A stretch of DNA of 64,000 bases. Origin: Hymenobacter baengnokdamensis (lineage in GTDB: Bacteria; Bacteroidota; Bacteroidia; Cytophagales; Hymenobacteraceae). Positions within the stretch are counted from its first letter, which is position 1. Every line of letters begins with the position of its first letter. The notes under the pieces are model-generated. The model made no database searches. It saw only the letters and a list, made by a program, of their open reading frames with translations, and was not told the origin of the DNA. Made by a program: the position numbers and the translations under genes. The stretch lies in the NCBI RefSeq assembly GCF_008728635.1, contig NZ_CP044285.1, positions 3,782,001-3,846,000 of the forward strand, in the 5' to 3' direction. Shown piece by piece: positions 8,878-17,203 of the stretch.

Positions 8878-8907
8878 GCGCTTACTACCTCATAATCTGC
8901 TTAGAAA

Positions 8908-8936
8908 TCCCTGGCTACTGCCGGGGCTTTTTTTTG
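8908..8936 (+). terminator. Rho-independent terminator
   Basis: Stem CCCTGGC / GCCGGGG with loop TACT followed by a run of eight T, 31 bases after the stop of the preceding gene. Confidence 0.75.
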
Positions 8937-9064
8937 TGATTGGCCGGCCGCGCTCGCCAGCGGCGGGCAGCCGGTTGTAACCCCTGTTCGGCTCGCTCCG
9001 TTAAGCTACCCGAAGCCGGACATTTGGTCCTGGCGACACTTCACTCAACCCACCCCTTTTCCAG

Positions 9065-10006
9065 ATGAACACCAACGATGCAAACAACCCGATGAATTCC
9101 GGCACCGGCGCCGGTGCTAACTATGGCACCAGCAACACCGGCACCGGCCTCGGCAACAGCGGCAATACCAGCAACGAAAGCACGAGCTACAACGCTGGCA
9201 CCGATTACAGCAGCGCTACCGGCGGGGCTACTTCTTCCGATGCTACTACCCTGAACGCTGGCTCTACGGGCTCGCCCCTTTCCACTACTTCGCCCACCAT
9301 GCCTACTAATGCCGGTGACAGCACTTCGCGCCCCGGCGACGACTACAGTGCTACTGCCAAAGGCGCCGCCGTTGCCGGCACCGCTGGTGCAGCAGTAGGC
9401 CGCGGCATCGATGCCGTAGAAAATACCGCTTCGCGGGCCGGCCACGCCGTTGAAGATGCCGCCACCGGCACCAACGACAGCTACGACGGCGATTACTCGC
9501 ACACCAGCGGCATTTTCCGCGACCGCAGCAGCGCCGAGAAAGCGTACCAGTCGCTGCATGAGCGCGGCTACGGCAAAGACGACGTGAACCTGCTGATGTC
9601 GGACGATACCCGCAAGAAGCACTTCGGCAACGATTCTACCCACACCGAGCTGGGCGACAAGGCTATGGAAGGTGCCGGCGTAGGCTCGGCCATCGGGGGC
9701 ACGGCTGGGGCTATCATTGGGGCTATCGCCGCTATTGGCACGTCGGTAGCGCTGCCGGGCCTGGGCCTCATCATTGCCGGTCCGCTGGCTGCCGCGCTGG
9801 CTGGTGCCGGGGCCGGTGGCCTCACGGGTGGCCTGGTTGGCGCGCTGGTCGGCTCGGGCATCCCCGAGGAGCACGCTGCTGAGTACGAGCAGGGCATCAA
9901 AAATGGTGGTATTGTAATGGGCGTGAAGCCCCGCAATGCCGAAGATGCCAAATATTTTGAAGAGCAATTCAAAAACAACAACGCCGACAAGGTATACCGC
10001 TATTAG
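9065..10006 (+). CDS. General-stress-type protein with YflT/DUF1269-like domain and glycine zipper
   Basis: 313 residues. Residues 1-140 are low complexity, rich in Gly, Asn, Ser and Thr. Then SGIFRDRSSAEKAYQSLHERGYGKDDVNLLMSDDTRKKHFG (split: FRDRSSAEKAYQSL, then GYGKDDVNLLMSDD) matches the start of the YflT/general stress protein 17M-like fold. A glycine-zipper membrane-spanning segment follows (VGSAIGGTAGAIIGAIAAIG and GPLAAALAGAGAGGLTGG), ending in a second alpha/beta part (VMGVKPRNAEDAKYFEEQF). It probably associates with or inserts in a membrane during stress; that is inferred from related desiccation/heat-induced proteins. Monocistronic, with a strong terminator downstream. Confidence 0.8.
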   Translation: MNTNDANNPMNSGTGAGANYGTSNTGTGLGNSGNTSNESTSYNAGTDYSSATGGATSSDATTLNAGSTGSPLSTTSPTMPTNAGDSTSRPGDDYSATAKGAAVAGTAGAAVGRGIDAVENTASRAGHAVEDAATGTNDSYDGDYSHTSGIFRDRSSAEKAYQSLHERGYGKDDVNLLMSDDTRKKHFGNDSTHTELGDKAMEGAGVGSAIGGTAGAIIGAIAAIGTSVALPGLGLIIAGPLAAALAGAGAGGLTGGLVGALVGSGIPEEHAAEYEQGIKNGGIVMGVKPRNAEDAKYFEEQFKNNNADKVYRY

Positions 10007-10028
10007 GTATTACCCTCCAGCACATGTG

Positions 10029-10062
10029 AAAAGACCTCCCTTTTACAGGGAGGTCTTTTTTT
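10029..10062 (+). terminator. Rho-independent terminator
   Basis: Perfect stem AAAAGACCTCCC / GGGAGGTCTTTT with loop TTTTACA, followed by Ts, 22 bases after the stop of the stress protein gene. Confidence 0.9.
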
Positions 10063-10379
10063 GCGTTTTTTTATGCCTGACTGGCAGCCCGTAACACGGC
10101 TTTACCGCCCTGGTCTGCAACGCGGAGCCGCGAGGTCTTGTCAATGGCCCTGGCTTCGCGAGAGCAGGCCAACCGGTCGCCTCTTAACATGAGCTTTATG
10201 TGAAATGGCTGACTGGCTGTTAATTACTCAGGGCCTGATTTGAAAAATTACCAAACTGCCGCTAACTATTACCCGCGAAAATCAGTTAAGCACAGATTCA
10301 GTACAGAACGACGGGCGGGAGAGCGGCAGCGGGGTTTATGGTTTAACGAGTGCCTGGATGAAAGTTCAGGATTGGACTA
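10063..10379. other. Intergenic region before the RND operon
   Basis: 317 bases with no convincing ORF. It contains short GC-rich imperfect repeats (for example CGCGGAGCCGCG near 10120) and an AT-richer half from about 10190. I see no clear -7/-33 promoter pair; the promoter of the efflux operon and any operator for a regulator should lie here. Confidence 0.5.
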
Positions 10380-13300
10380 ATGTGGATTGTACGATTGGCC
10401 CTGGCGCGGCCTTACACCTTCGTGGTGATGGCGCTGCTGATATTAATAGGGGGCGTGCTGACGATTCAGCGCATGGCGGTGGATATCTTCCCCGACATCC
10501 CGATTCCGGTAGTAGGCATTGTGTGGACCTACGCCGGCATTGCGCCCGAGGAGATGAACCAGCGCGTGGTGGTGCCGGTGGAGCGCGCCATTACCACTAC
10601 CGTAAACAATGTGGAGCACCAGGAAAGCCAGAGCCTCAAAGGCATTGGCCTGATAAAGGTGTTCTTTCAGCCGGGCACTAACCCCGACGCGGGCGTGGCT
10701 CAGCTCACGGCCATCACCCAGACGCTGCTGCGCGTGCTGCCGCCGGGCATTACGCCGCCGCTCATTATTCGCTATTCGGCCTCCAACGTGCCGATTGCCC
10801 AGACCTCGCTCAGCTCCGAAACGCTCGGCGAGTCGGACCTCTATGACGCGGCCAACGCCTTTATCCGGCCGGGCCTGGCGGTGGTGCAGGGTGCCTCGGT
10901 GCTGCTGCCCAACGGCGGCAAGCCCAAGCAGATAATGGTGGACCTCGACCCGCAGAAGCTGGCCGGCAAGGGCCTGAGCGCCGATGACGTGGTAAATACG
11001 CTCACGGCGCAGAACATCATTATTCCGGCCGGCTCGGCCAAGATTGGCACCCGCGAGTACGACGTGAAGCTGAACTCCAGCCCCGAGGCCGTAGCAACGC
11101 TCAATGACCTGCCCATCCAGACCAAGGATGGCGTAACGACCTATATCCGCGACGTGGCGTTTGTGCACGAGGGCGCGGCCGTGCAAACCAACATTGTGCG
11201 CCAGAACGGGCGGCGCACGGCTATTATTCCGCTGTTGAAAAGCGGTGCGGCCTCTACCCTGGCCGTTATTGACAAGATAAAGCAGGTGCTGCCCAACATT
11301 CAGGCGAATGCCCCGCCCGCGCTGAGTATCAAGCTGTTGTTCGACCAGTCGTTTTTCGTGCGGGCCAGCATCAAGGGCGTAATCATTGAGGCCAGCATCG
11401 CGGCGGCGCTCACGGCGCTCATGATTCTGCTGTTTCTGGGCTCGTGGCGCTCTACGCTCATCATTGCCATCAGCATTCCGCTGTCGATTCTGGTCAGCAT
11501 TATCGTGATGAATATTCTGGGGCAGACCCTGAATATTATGACCCTGGGCGGCCTCTCGCTGGCTGTGGGTATTCTGGTCGACGATGCCACGGTGGAAATC
11601 GAGAACATTCACCGCAACATGGGCATGAAAAAGCTGCTCAAGCGCAGCATTCTGGACGGCGCCCAGCAGATTGCGACGCCGGCGCTGGTGGCGACGCTCT
11701 CGATTTGCATCGTGTTTGTGCCGGTATTCTTCCTGGGGGGCGTGGCTTCGGCCATCTTCGCGCCGCTGGCCACGGCCGTGATTTTTGCCATGCTGGCTTC
11801 CTACATCCTGAGCCGGACGCTGGTGCCTACCATGGTCATGTATTTGCTGCGCAAGGAATTACCCATTTACCACGCCCAGGAGGAGGAAGAGGTGCCCAGC
11901 GCCTACTTCCGCAATGGCCGCGCCATCAGCCAGGGCGAGCGCGACCTGGCCCGCCTGCACCGCGAGCAGTTTGAGAAAGACCACCCCAGCGGCACGCCCG
12001 AGGAGGAAGCCGAGCAGGGCATTACCGATGCCGAGCGCGAGGCGGGCAAAGCCATTACCCAAACCTGGGTCTGGCGCATTCACACCGGCTTTGAGCACGG
12101 CTTCGAGAAATTCCGGCACGGCTACAAAGGGGCGCTGCAATGGGCGCTGGGCCACCGCGGCCTGGTAGTGGGTGCGTTTGCGGTGCTGTTTATCGGCTCG
12201 CTGGGCCTGTTTCCGCTCATCGGCCAGAACTTCTTCCCGACCGTTGATGCCGGCCAGCTGCGCCTACACGTGCGCGTGCCCACTGGCACCCGCGTGGAGG
12301 AAACCGAGGAGCGCTTTAAGCAGGTAGAAAAAGTAATCCGGGAAGTGATTCCGGCCCAGGAGCTGGACCTGGTGCTTGATAACATTGGCTTGCCGGTAGT
12401 TCCTATCAACCTGCTGCTGAGCGACAACCCGACCATCGGCGCCGGCGACGGCGAGATTCTCGTCAGCATGAAGGAGAAGCACGGCCCCACCGGCGAGTAC
12501 ATCAACGCTATCCGGCGCAAGCTACACCAAGAATATCCTGATTTGACTATATTCTTTCAGCCGGCGGATATCGTGAATCAGACGCTGAACTTCGGCCTGC
12601 CGGCTCCTATCGACATTCAGGTGACGGGCCGCGACATGAAGGCCAACCAGCGCGTGGCCGGCGAGCTGAGCCGGAAAATCAAGAACGTGTCGGGAGTTGT
12701 AGATGCGTTTATTTACCAGGCATTCGACCAGCCCCAGCTGCGGCTCGATATCGACCGGGTGCGGGCCCAGCAGGCCGGCCTGGCCCAGCGCGACATTGCC
12801 AACAACCTGCTCGTAAACCTGAGCAGCAGCACCCAGACCAACCCCAACCAGTGGCTGAATCCGCAAAACGGCGTAAACTATACGGTGGCCGTGCAAACGC
12901 CACCTAGTCAGTTGGCTAACCTGAACGAAGTCGGGAATATTACCGTCACCGGCCCCGGCCAGCCCACCCCGCAGCTGCTGACCAACTTTGCTCAGGTGCG
13001 CCGGACGCAGACCTCGGCCGTGGCGTCGGACTACAACATCCAGCGCACGGTAGACCTCTACGCCAGCGTGAGTGGGCGCGACCTGGGCGGCGTGAGCAAA
13101 GATATTCGCCGCATTATTGCCGACGCGGAGAAAAACCTGCCCAAGGGCACGACCATCGTGCTACGCGGGCAGGTCGAGTCGATGCGGACGTCGTTTATCG
13201 GCCTGGGTCTGGGCCTGGCGGGCGCTATCGTGCTGGTTTACCTGCTGATGGCCGTCAACTTCCAGAGCTGGCTCGACCCGCTCATTATCATTACCGCACT

Positions 13301-13736
13301 GCCGGGCGCGCTGGCGGGCATCCTGTGGATGCTGTTTGTGACCCAGACCACGCTGAGCGTGCCGGCCCTGATGGGCGCTATTATGTGCATTGGAGTGGCC
13401 ACGGCCAACTCGATTCTGCTGGTAACGTTCGCCAATGAGCGCCGGGAGGAAGAGCCCGACCTCAGCCCGCTCGACGCGGCCCTGGATGCCGGCTTCACCC
13501 GCCTGCGTCCGGTGCTGATGACGGCCCTGGCCATGGTTATCGGCCTGCTGCCCATGTCGCTGGGCCTGGGCGAAGGCGGTGAGCAGAACGCCCCCCTCGG
13601 CCGCGCCGTAATCGGCGGCCTGATGCTGGCCACGGTGACCACCCTGTTTTTTGTGCCTATCATGTTTTCCTACTTAAAGAAGCAAGAGGAAGAGCCGGCC
13701 GCCGTAGCCGCCGAGCCCCAGGCTCAGGCAGCCTGA
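10380..13736 (+). CDS. RND-family efflux pump, inner-membrane permease
   Basis: 1118 residues, proton-driven trimeric exporter of the AcrB/HAE type. TM1 is residues 12-30; the porter-domain start NVEHQESQSLKGIGLIKVFF and the TM4 proton-relay motif GGLSLAVGILVDDATVEIEN with paired Asp are clear, as is the second-half TM bundle near the C-terminus (LMGAIMCIGVATANSILLV). Between TM6 and TM7 there is a highly charged cytoplasmic insertion of about 65 residues (EEEEVPSAYFRNGR to EREAGKAITQ), longer than in AcrB. The adaptor and outer-membrane channel genes follow in the same direction, forming a full tripartite system. Substrates are unknown: drugs, dyes or toxic metabolites are the usual cargo; absence of the CzcA-type metal motif was not tested. 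Confidence 0.94.
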   Translation: MWIVRLALARPYTFVVMALLILIGGVLTIQRMAVDIFPDIPIPVVGIVWTYAGIAPEEMNQRVVVPVERAITTTVNNVEHQESQSLKGIGLIKVFFQPGTNPDAGVAQLTAITQTLLRVLPPGITPPLIIRYSASNVPIAQTSLSSETLGESDLYDAANAFIRPGLAVVQGASVLLPNGGKPKQIMVDLDPQKLAGKGLSADDVVNTLTAQNIIIPAGSAKIGTREYDVKLNSSPEAVATLNDLPIQTKDGVTTYIRDVAFVHEGAAVQTNIVRQNGRRTAIIPLLKSGAASTLAVIDKIKQVLPNIQANAPPALSIKLLFDQSFFVRASIKGVIIEASIAAALTALMILLFLGSWRSTLIIAISIPLSILVSIIVMNILGQTLNIMTLGGLSLAVGILVDDATVEIENIHRNMGMKKLLKRSILDGAQQIATPALVATLSICIVFVPVFFLGGVASAIFAPLATAVIFAMLASYILSRTLVPTMVMYLLRKELPIYHAQEEEEVPSAYFRNGRAISQGERDLARLHREQFEKDHPSGTPEEEAEQGITDAEREAGKAITQTWVWRIHTGFEHGFEKFRHGYKGALQWALGHRGLVVGAFAVLFIGSLGLFPLIGQNFFPTVDAGQLRLHVRVPTGTRVEETEERFKQVEKVIREVIPAQELDLVLDNIGLPVVPINLLLSDNPTIGAGDGEILVSMKEKHGPTGEYINAIRRKLHQEYPDLTIFFQPADIVNQTLNFGLPAPIDIQVTGRDMKANQRVAGELSRKIKNVSGVVDAFIYQAFDQPQLRLDIDRVRAQQAGLAQRDIANNLLVNLSSSTQTNPNQWLNPQNGVNYTVAVQTPPSQLANLNEVGNITVTGPGQPTPQLLTNFAQVRRTQTSAVASDYNIQRTVDLYASVSGRDLGGVSKDIRRIIADAEKNLPKGTTIVLRGQVESMRTSFIGLGLGLAGAIVLVYLLMAVNFQSWLDPLIIITALPGALAGILWMLFVTQTTLSVPALMGAIMCIGVATANSILLVTFANERREEEPDLSPLDAALDAGFTRLRPVLMTALAMVIGLLPMSLGLGEGGEQNAPLGRAVIGGLMLATVTTLFFVPIMFSYLKKQEEEPAAVAAEPQAQAA

Positions 13737-13754
13737 TTTCTCTGACTTACCATT

Positions 13755-13802
13755 GAAAAAAGAACGTCGTGCTTTCCGGCGGAAAGCCTGACGTTCTTTT
13801 TT
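13755..13802. repeat. Dispersed palindromic repeat, family A (copy 2)
   Basis: Outer arms AAAAAAGAACGTC and GACGTTCTTTTTT enclose a second perfect stem GCTTTCC-GGC-GGAAAGC, so the whole unit folds into one long hairpin ending in Ts. It sits between the pump and adaptor genes of one operon, where it could attenuate or process the transcript. The outer arms match copies 1 and 3; the interior differs. Confidence 0.88.
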
Positions 13803-13815
13803 AAGATTTCTTTAC

Positions 13816-15015
13816 ATGTCAACCGAACCTACTTCTTCTGGCACCGGCCGCTTCTGGCTGGTTATACTCGTTTTGCTCATCGTATTCGGGATATTGTTTG
13901 CGGTGGGTATGCTGCCCCGGCTCAAGCACAATAAGGCCCGTGATGAAGAGTCGCACGCGCTGGCCACGGCCAAGCCGGTGGTGACGGTAATCCCCGCCAA
14001 AGCGGCCCCCGACACCACCACCATTACCCTACCCGCCGACCTGCGCTCGAACCACGAAACCTTCGTGTTTGCCCGTGTGAATGGCTTTGTGCAAAGCTGG
14101 ACCAGCGACATCGGCAAGCACGTGCGCAAGGGCCAGGTGCTGGCTACCATTGCCACACCTGAGCTGGACCAGCAGATTGCCCAGGCCCAGGCCAACCTGG
14201 CGCTGGCGCGCAGCTCATTTAACCGCCTCACTAGCGTTACGCTGCCCGGAGCCGTGTCGCAGCAGGAAGTAGACGCCGGCCGGGCGCAGTACGCGGCCCA
14301 GGGTGCCGCCGTGAAGCAGCTGCAGGCCCAGCGGGCCTTTCGCCAGGTTATCGCGCCCTTCAGCGGTATTGTTACGCAGCGTAATGTAGATGTGGGCACG
14401 CTCGTAACGGGCGGCAACGCTACCGGCACCCAGCTCTTCAAAATTGAGCAAACCGACACGCTGCGCGCCTTCGTGGATGTGCCCCAGAACTACGTGCCCG
14501 GCATCCGGCGCGGCCAGCGGGCCGACGTGCTGGTACCCGAGTTTCCGACCCAGCCGTTTGAGGGCCACGTAGCCCGCGACGCCGGCGCGCTCGATGCCCA
14601 GACGCGCACGCTGCGCACTGAGGTAGTGCTCGTCAACCACGGCCAGAAGCGCCAGCTGCGGCCGGGCGTGTATGCTCAGGTGCGCTTTCGGGTGCCGCAA
14701 ACCACGCCGAGCGTGCTGATTTCGGCCAATGCGCTGGTGCCGGGCATCGACTCGAAGGTGGCGATGGTACAAGATGGCAAGATTCACTACCAGCCGCTGG
14801 TGCTGGGCCGCGACTTTGGCTCGACCCTCGAAGTAACCCAGGGCCTGAAAGGCGGCGAGCTGCTCGTCATCAACCCCACCGAAAACCTGACTGAAGGCCT
14901 CGAAGTAGCGACCAAAGCGGCGCCCAAACCCAAAGCCCCGGCTGGTCCGCCGCCCGCCAAGCCCCGGCCGAACGACCCCGATGCGCCGCGCGTATCGTCG
15001 CCTTTGTCTAATTAA
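13816..15015 (+). CDS. RND efflux periplasmic adaptor (membrane fusion protein)
   Basis: 399 residues. A single N-terminal TM anchor (FWLVILVLLIVFGILFAVG, about residues 12-30) is followed by the barrel-sandwich/lipoyl part (FVFARVNGFVQSWTSDIGKHV and RQVIAPFSGIVTQRNVDVG) flanking an alpha-helical hairpin (IATPELDQQIAQAQANLALA), then beta-barrel and membrane-proximal domains. The C-terminal about 35 residues are a Pro/Ala/Lys-rich tail. It bridges the pump at 10380-13736 and the channel at 15141-16682. Its stop codon (15013-15015) lies inside the AT-rich inverted repeat that follows. Confidence 0.93.
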   Translation: MSTEPTSSGTGRFWLVILVLLIVFGILFAVGMLPRLKHNKARDEESHALATAKPVVTVIPAKAAPDTTTITLPADLRSNHETFVFARVNGFVQSWTSDIGKHVRKGQVLATIATPELDQQIAQAQANLALARSSFNRLTSVTLPGAVSQQEVDAGRAQYAAQGAAVKQLQAQRAFRQVIAPFSGIVTQRNVDVGTLVTGGNATGTQLFKIEQTDTLRAFVDVPQNYVPGIRRGQRADVLVPEFPTQPFEGHVARDAGALDAQTRTLRTEVVLVNHGQKRQLRPGVYAQVRFRVPQTTPSVLISANALVPGIDSKVAMVQDGKIHYQPLVLGRDFGSTLEVTQGLKGGELLVINPTENLTEGLEVATKAAPKPKAPAGPPPAKPRPNDPDAPRVSSPLSN

Positions 15016-15127
15016 AAATTATGAATTAAAAATTAAAATCAGCTGGTAGCCTGCGGGTAAAGTAGTACGTCGAAGCAGGGCAACTTATTCGGCGCACCAG
15101 TTGCACACTGCTGTTTAATTTTTAATT
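15010..15127. repeat. AT-rich inverted repeat element between adaptor and channel genes
   Basis: AATTAAAAATT occurs twice at the left (15010-15020 and 15024-15034) and its reverse complement AATTTTTAATT once at the right (15117-15127). Inside these lies a second weaker inverted pair (CAGCTGGT near 15040 and ACCAGTTG near 15097). The ends stand out as almost pure A/T in GC-rich DNA, and the layout resembles a small non-autonomous mobile element. Confidence 0.65.
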
Positions 15128-15140
15128 AATCTCCTATCGA

Positions 15141-16682
15141 ATGCGTCTTTCTGTTGCTTTACTGGGCCTGGCACTGGGCGGCTGTGCTGTGAGCCACTAT
15201 ACCTACGACCCGCCCGCCGTGCCCGTACCCACGGCGTTTAAAAATACGGCGGCGGTTGACTCCCTCGGGCGGGGCCGGGCCGAGGTGCCGGCGCCCGTAG
15301 TTACCGACACCTCGAAGGCGCGGCAGCTGGCCCAGATTCCGAACCTGCCTACCTGGTGGGCAGTATTTAACGATACGACCCTCACCCGGCTCGAAACCCA
15401 GGCGTCGAGCCTGAACTTTACGACCCGCGCCGCCCTGGCGCGTATTGACCAGGCCAGGGCGCAGCTGCGCGTGGCCGAGGCGCTGCGGTCGCCGGTTATT
15501 GCGCTGGCGCCCTCGGTGTATAACACCCAGCTTTCGGCCTTGCGGCCGCTGCAGTCGGCGGCTATTCCGGCCGTGGCAGTGCAGCAAAACCAGTATTATG
15601 TGCCCCTGAACGTCAACTACGAAGTAGACCTGTGGGGCCGGCTGCGGCGCGGTGCCCAGGCCGCCCGCGCCACCGAGCAGGCCAGCGAAGCCGACGAGCA
15701 GGCCGTGCGCCTGAGCGTGTCGGCCGATGCGGCCAATGCCTACTTCAGCCTGCGCGGCCTCGATGCCGAGCTGCTGGTGCTGGACAGCGCCCGCCAGGCC
15801 CGCCGCTACAACGTGCAGCTGACCGCCGCCCGCTTCAAGGCCGGAGTGGACAACGAAATCGGCCTGCGCCGGGCCGAAACCGAGCTGGCCAACGTGGAAG
15901 CCAGCGCCATTGAGCTGCGCCGCCAGCGGGCCGGACTGGTGGCCTCGCTGGCTACGCTCACGGGCCGGCCGGCCAGCAGCTTTATCCTGCGCTCGCTGGC
16001 GCCCGACTCGGTGAGCTACCAGAGCGCCCTGCCCACTACGGCTACCTCAAATGGCCCGGCGCCCTCGCCGGTGCCGCCGCTGCTGGTGCCGCTGCCCGTT
16101 ATTCCGGCTACGCTGCCGGCCAGCCTGCTCGCCCGCCGGCCCGACCTGCGCCGCCAGGAGCGCCTGCTGGCCGCCGCCGACCTGCGCGCCGACCAGGCCC
16201 GGCTCAACCGCCTGCCGACGCTGCTGCTCAACGGCTTCATCGGCCCCCAGACCAACCACATCGGCGACCTGCCCAAGGTGGCTAACGGCCTGACCTATTA
16301 CGTAGGCGGCGGGTTTAATATCCCGCTCTTCGACGGCGGCCGCCTGCGCGGGGCCGAGCAGCTGGCCCGCGCCCAGGGCCGCGAGTCGGAGGCCGTGTAC
16401 CAAAGCACTGCCCTCACCGCTTACCAGGAAGTTGAAACTGCCCTGGCCGATGTGCGCGCCGGCGAAGCCCAGCTGGCGGCGCAGCAGCGCGCCCTGCGCG
16501 CGGCGCGCCTGGCCGGCCGCCTCACCCTGGAGCGCTACCGCCGGGGCCTCACCGACTACTTCGCCGTGGTCGATGCCGACCGCCAGACCCTGGACGCGGC
16601 CCGCCTGGTGGTGCAGACCCAGACCACCCAGCTGCGCGCGGCTGTGGCCCTGGTGCGGGCGCTCGGCGGCGGCTGGCAATAG
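15141..16682 (+). CDS. Outer-membrane efflux channel lipoprotein (TolC/NodT family)
   Basis: 513 residues. The lipoprotein signal MRLSVALLGLALGGC gives the Cys at residue 15 expected of NodT-type channels. The two repeated outer membrane efflux protein domains follow: a first helical half (LTRLETQASSLNFTTRAALA, then VNYEVDLWGRLRRGAQAARA) and a second half beginning LLARRPDLRRQERLLAAADL and including YVGGGFNIPLFDGGRLRGAE, both hallmarks of this family. Third gene of the efflux operon. A Ser/Pro-rich linker (TATSNGPAPSPVPPLL) joins the halves. Confidence 0.94.
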   Translation: MRLSVALLGLALGGCAVSHYTYDPPAVPVPTAFKNTAAVDSLGRGRAEVPAPVVTDTSKARQLAQIPNLPTWWAVFNDTTLTRLETQASSLNFTTRAALARIDQARAQLRVAEALRSPVIALAPSVYNTQLSALRPLQSAAIPAVAVQQNQYYVPLNVNYEVDLWGRLRRGAQAARATEQASEADEQAVRLSVSADAANAYFSLRGLDAELLVLDSARQARRYNVQLTAARFKAGVDNEIGLRRAETELANVEASAIELRRQRAGLVASLATLTGRPASSFILRSLAPDSVSYQSALPTTATSNGPAPSPVPPLLVPLPVIPATLPASLLARRPDLRRQERLLAAADLRADQARLNRLPTLLLNGFIGPQTNHIGDLPKVANGLTYYVGGGFNIPLFDGGRLRGAEQLARAQGRESEAVYQSTALTAYQEVETALADVRAGEAQLAAQQRALRAARLAGRLTLERYRRGLTDYFAVVDADRQTLDAARLVVQTQTTQLRAAVALVRALGGGWQ

Positions 16683-16771
16683 GAAGTGATGGGCCGCGGG
16701 ACGGAGCCGGTAGGTTTTTATAACTTTCTTGCGCTTCATCCTCTTACCTCTTCACCTTCCTTGCTTTTCGC

Positions 16772-17140
16772 ATGACTTCTTCTACCCAAAACACCGTCGC
16801 CTGGATTCTGCAAGCGCTGCTGGCGTTTGCCTTCACTGCTTCGGGCTTCCTGAAATTTCTGCATCTGGCCGATACCACCCGGATGTTTGGCAGTCTGGGA
16901 ATGCCAGAGTGGTTTGCCTACTTTATTGCCGCGGCCGAAGTGCTGGGGGGCATCGGCCTGCTGGTGCTGCGCACCCTGCGGCCGGCCGCGCTGGGACTTA
17001 TCTTTATCATGCTGGGCGCAATTTTTATGCACGCGACCCGCATTCCGGGCGGGATTGCGAAAGGAGTGCCGGCGATGGTACTGCTGGTGCTGCTGTTTGT
17101 GCTGCTGCTACTGCGCCGGCCGACGACTACGACTGCCTAG
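16772..17140 (+). CDS. DoxX-like small membrane protein
   Basis: 122 residues with four predicted membrane helices (about 12-31, 47-66, 71-89 and 98-115) and the DoxX-like pattern TASGFLKFLHL in TM1 followed by LGMPEWFAYFIAAAEVLGGIG. Family members are implicated in quinone/redox maintenance or are simply uncharacterised; no catalytic claim is possible. It lies 89 bases after the efflux channel and 63 bases before the ABC exporter, all on the plus strand. Confidence 0.85.
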   Translation: MTSSTQNTVAWILQALLAFAFTASGFLKFLHLADTTRMFGSLGMPEWFAYFIAAAEVLGGIGLLVLRTLRPAALGLIFIMLGAIFMHATRIPGGIAKGVPAMVLLVLLFVLLLLRRPTTTTA

Positions 17141-17170
17141 CGCCGGCGCCTTTTGCGCCTCTTGCCTTAA

Positions 17171-17200
17171 TCGCCGGGTCAGGTTTGGCCCGGCGCTTGT
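17171..17200 (+). terminator. Possible weak hairpin terminator
   Basis: Stem CGCCGGG / CCCGGCG with loop TCAGGTTTGG, followed by a short T-containing stretch, directly upstream of the ABC exporter start at 17204. It lacks a long T run, so it could be a leader hairpin instead. Confidence 0.35.
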
Positions 17201-17203
17201 ATT

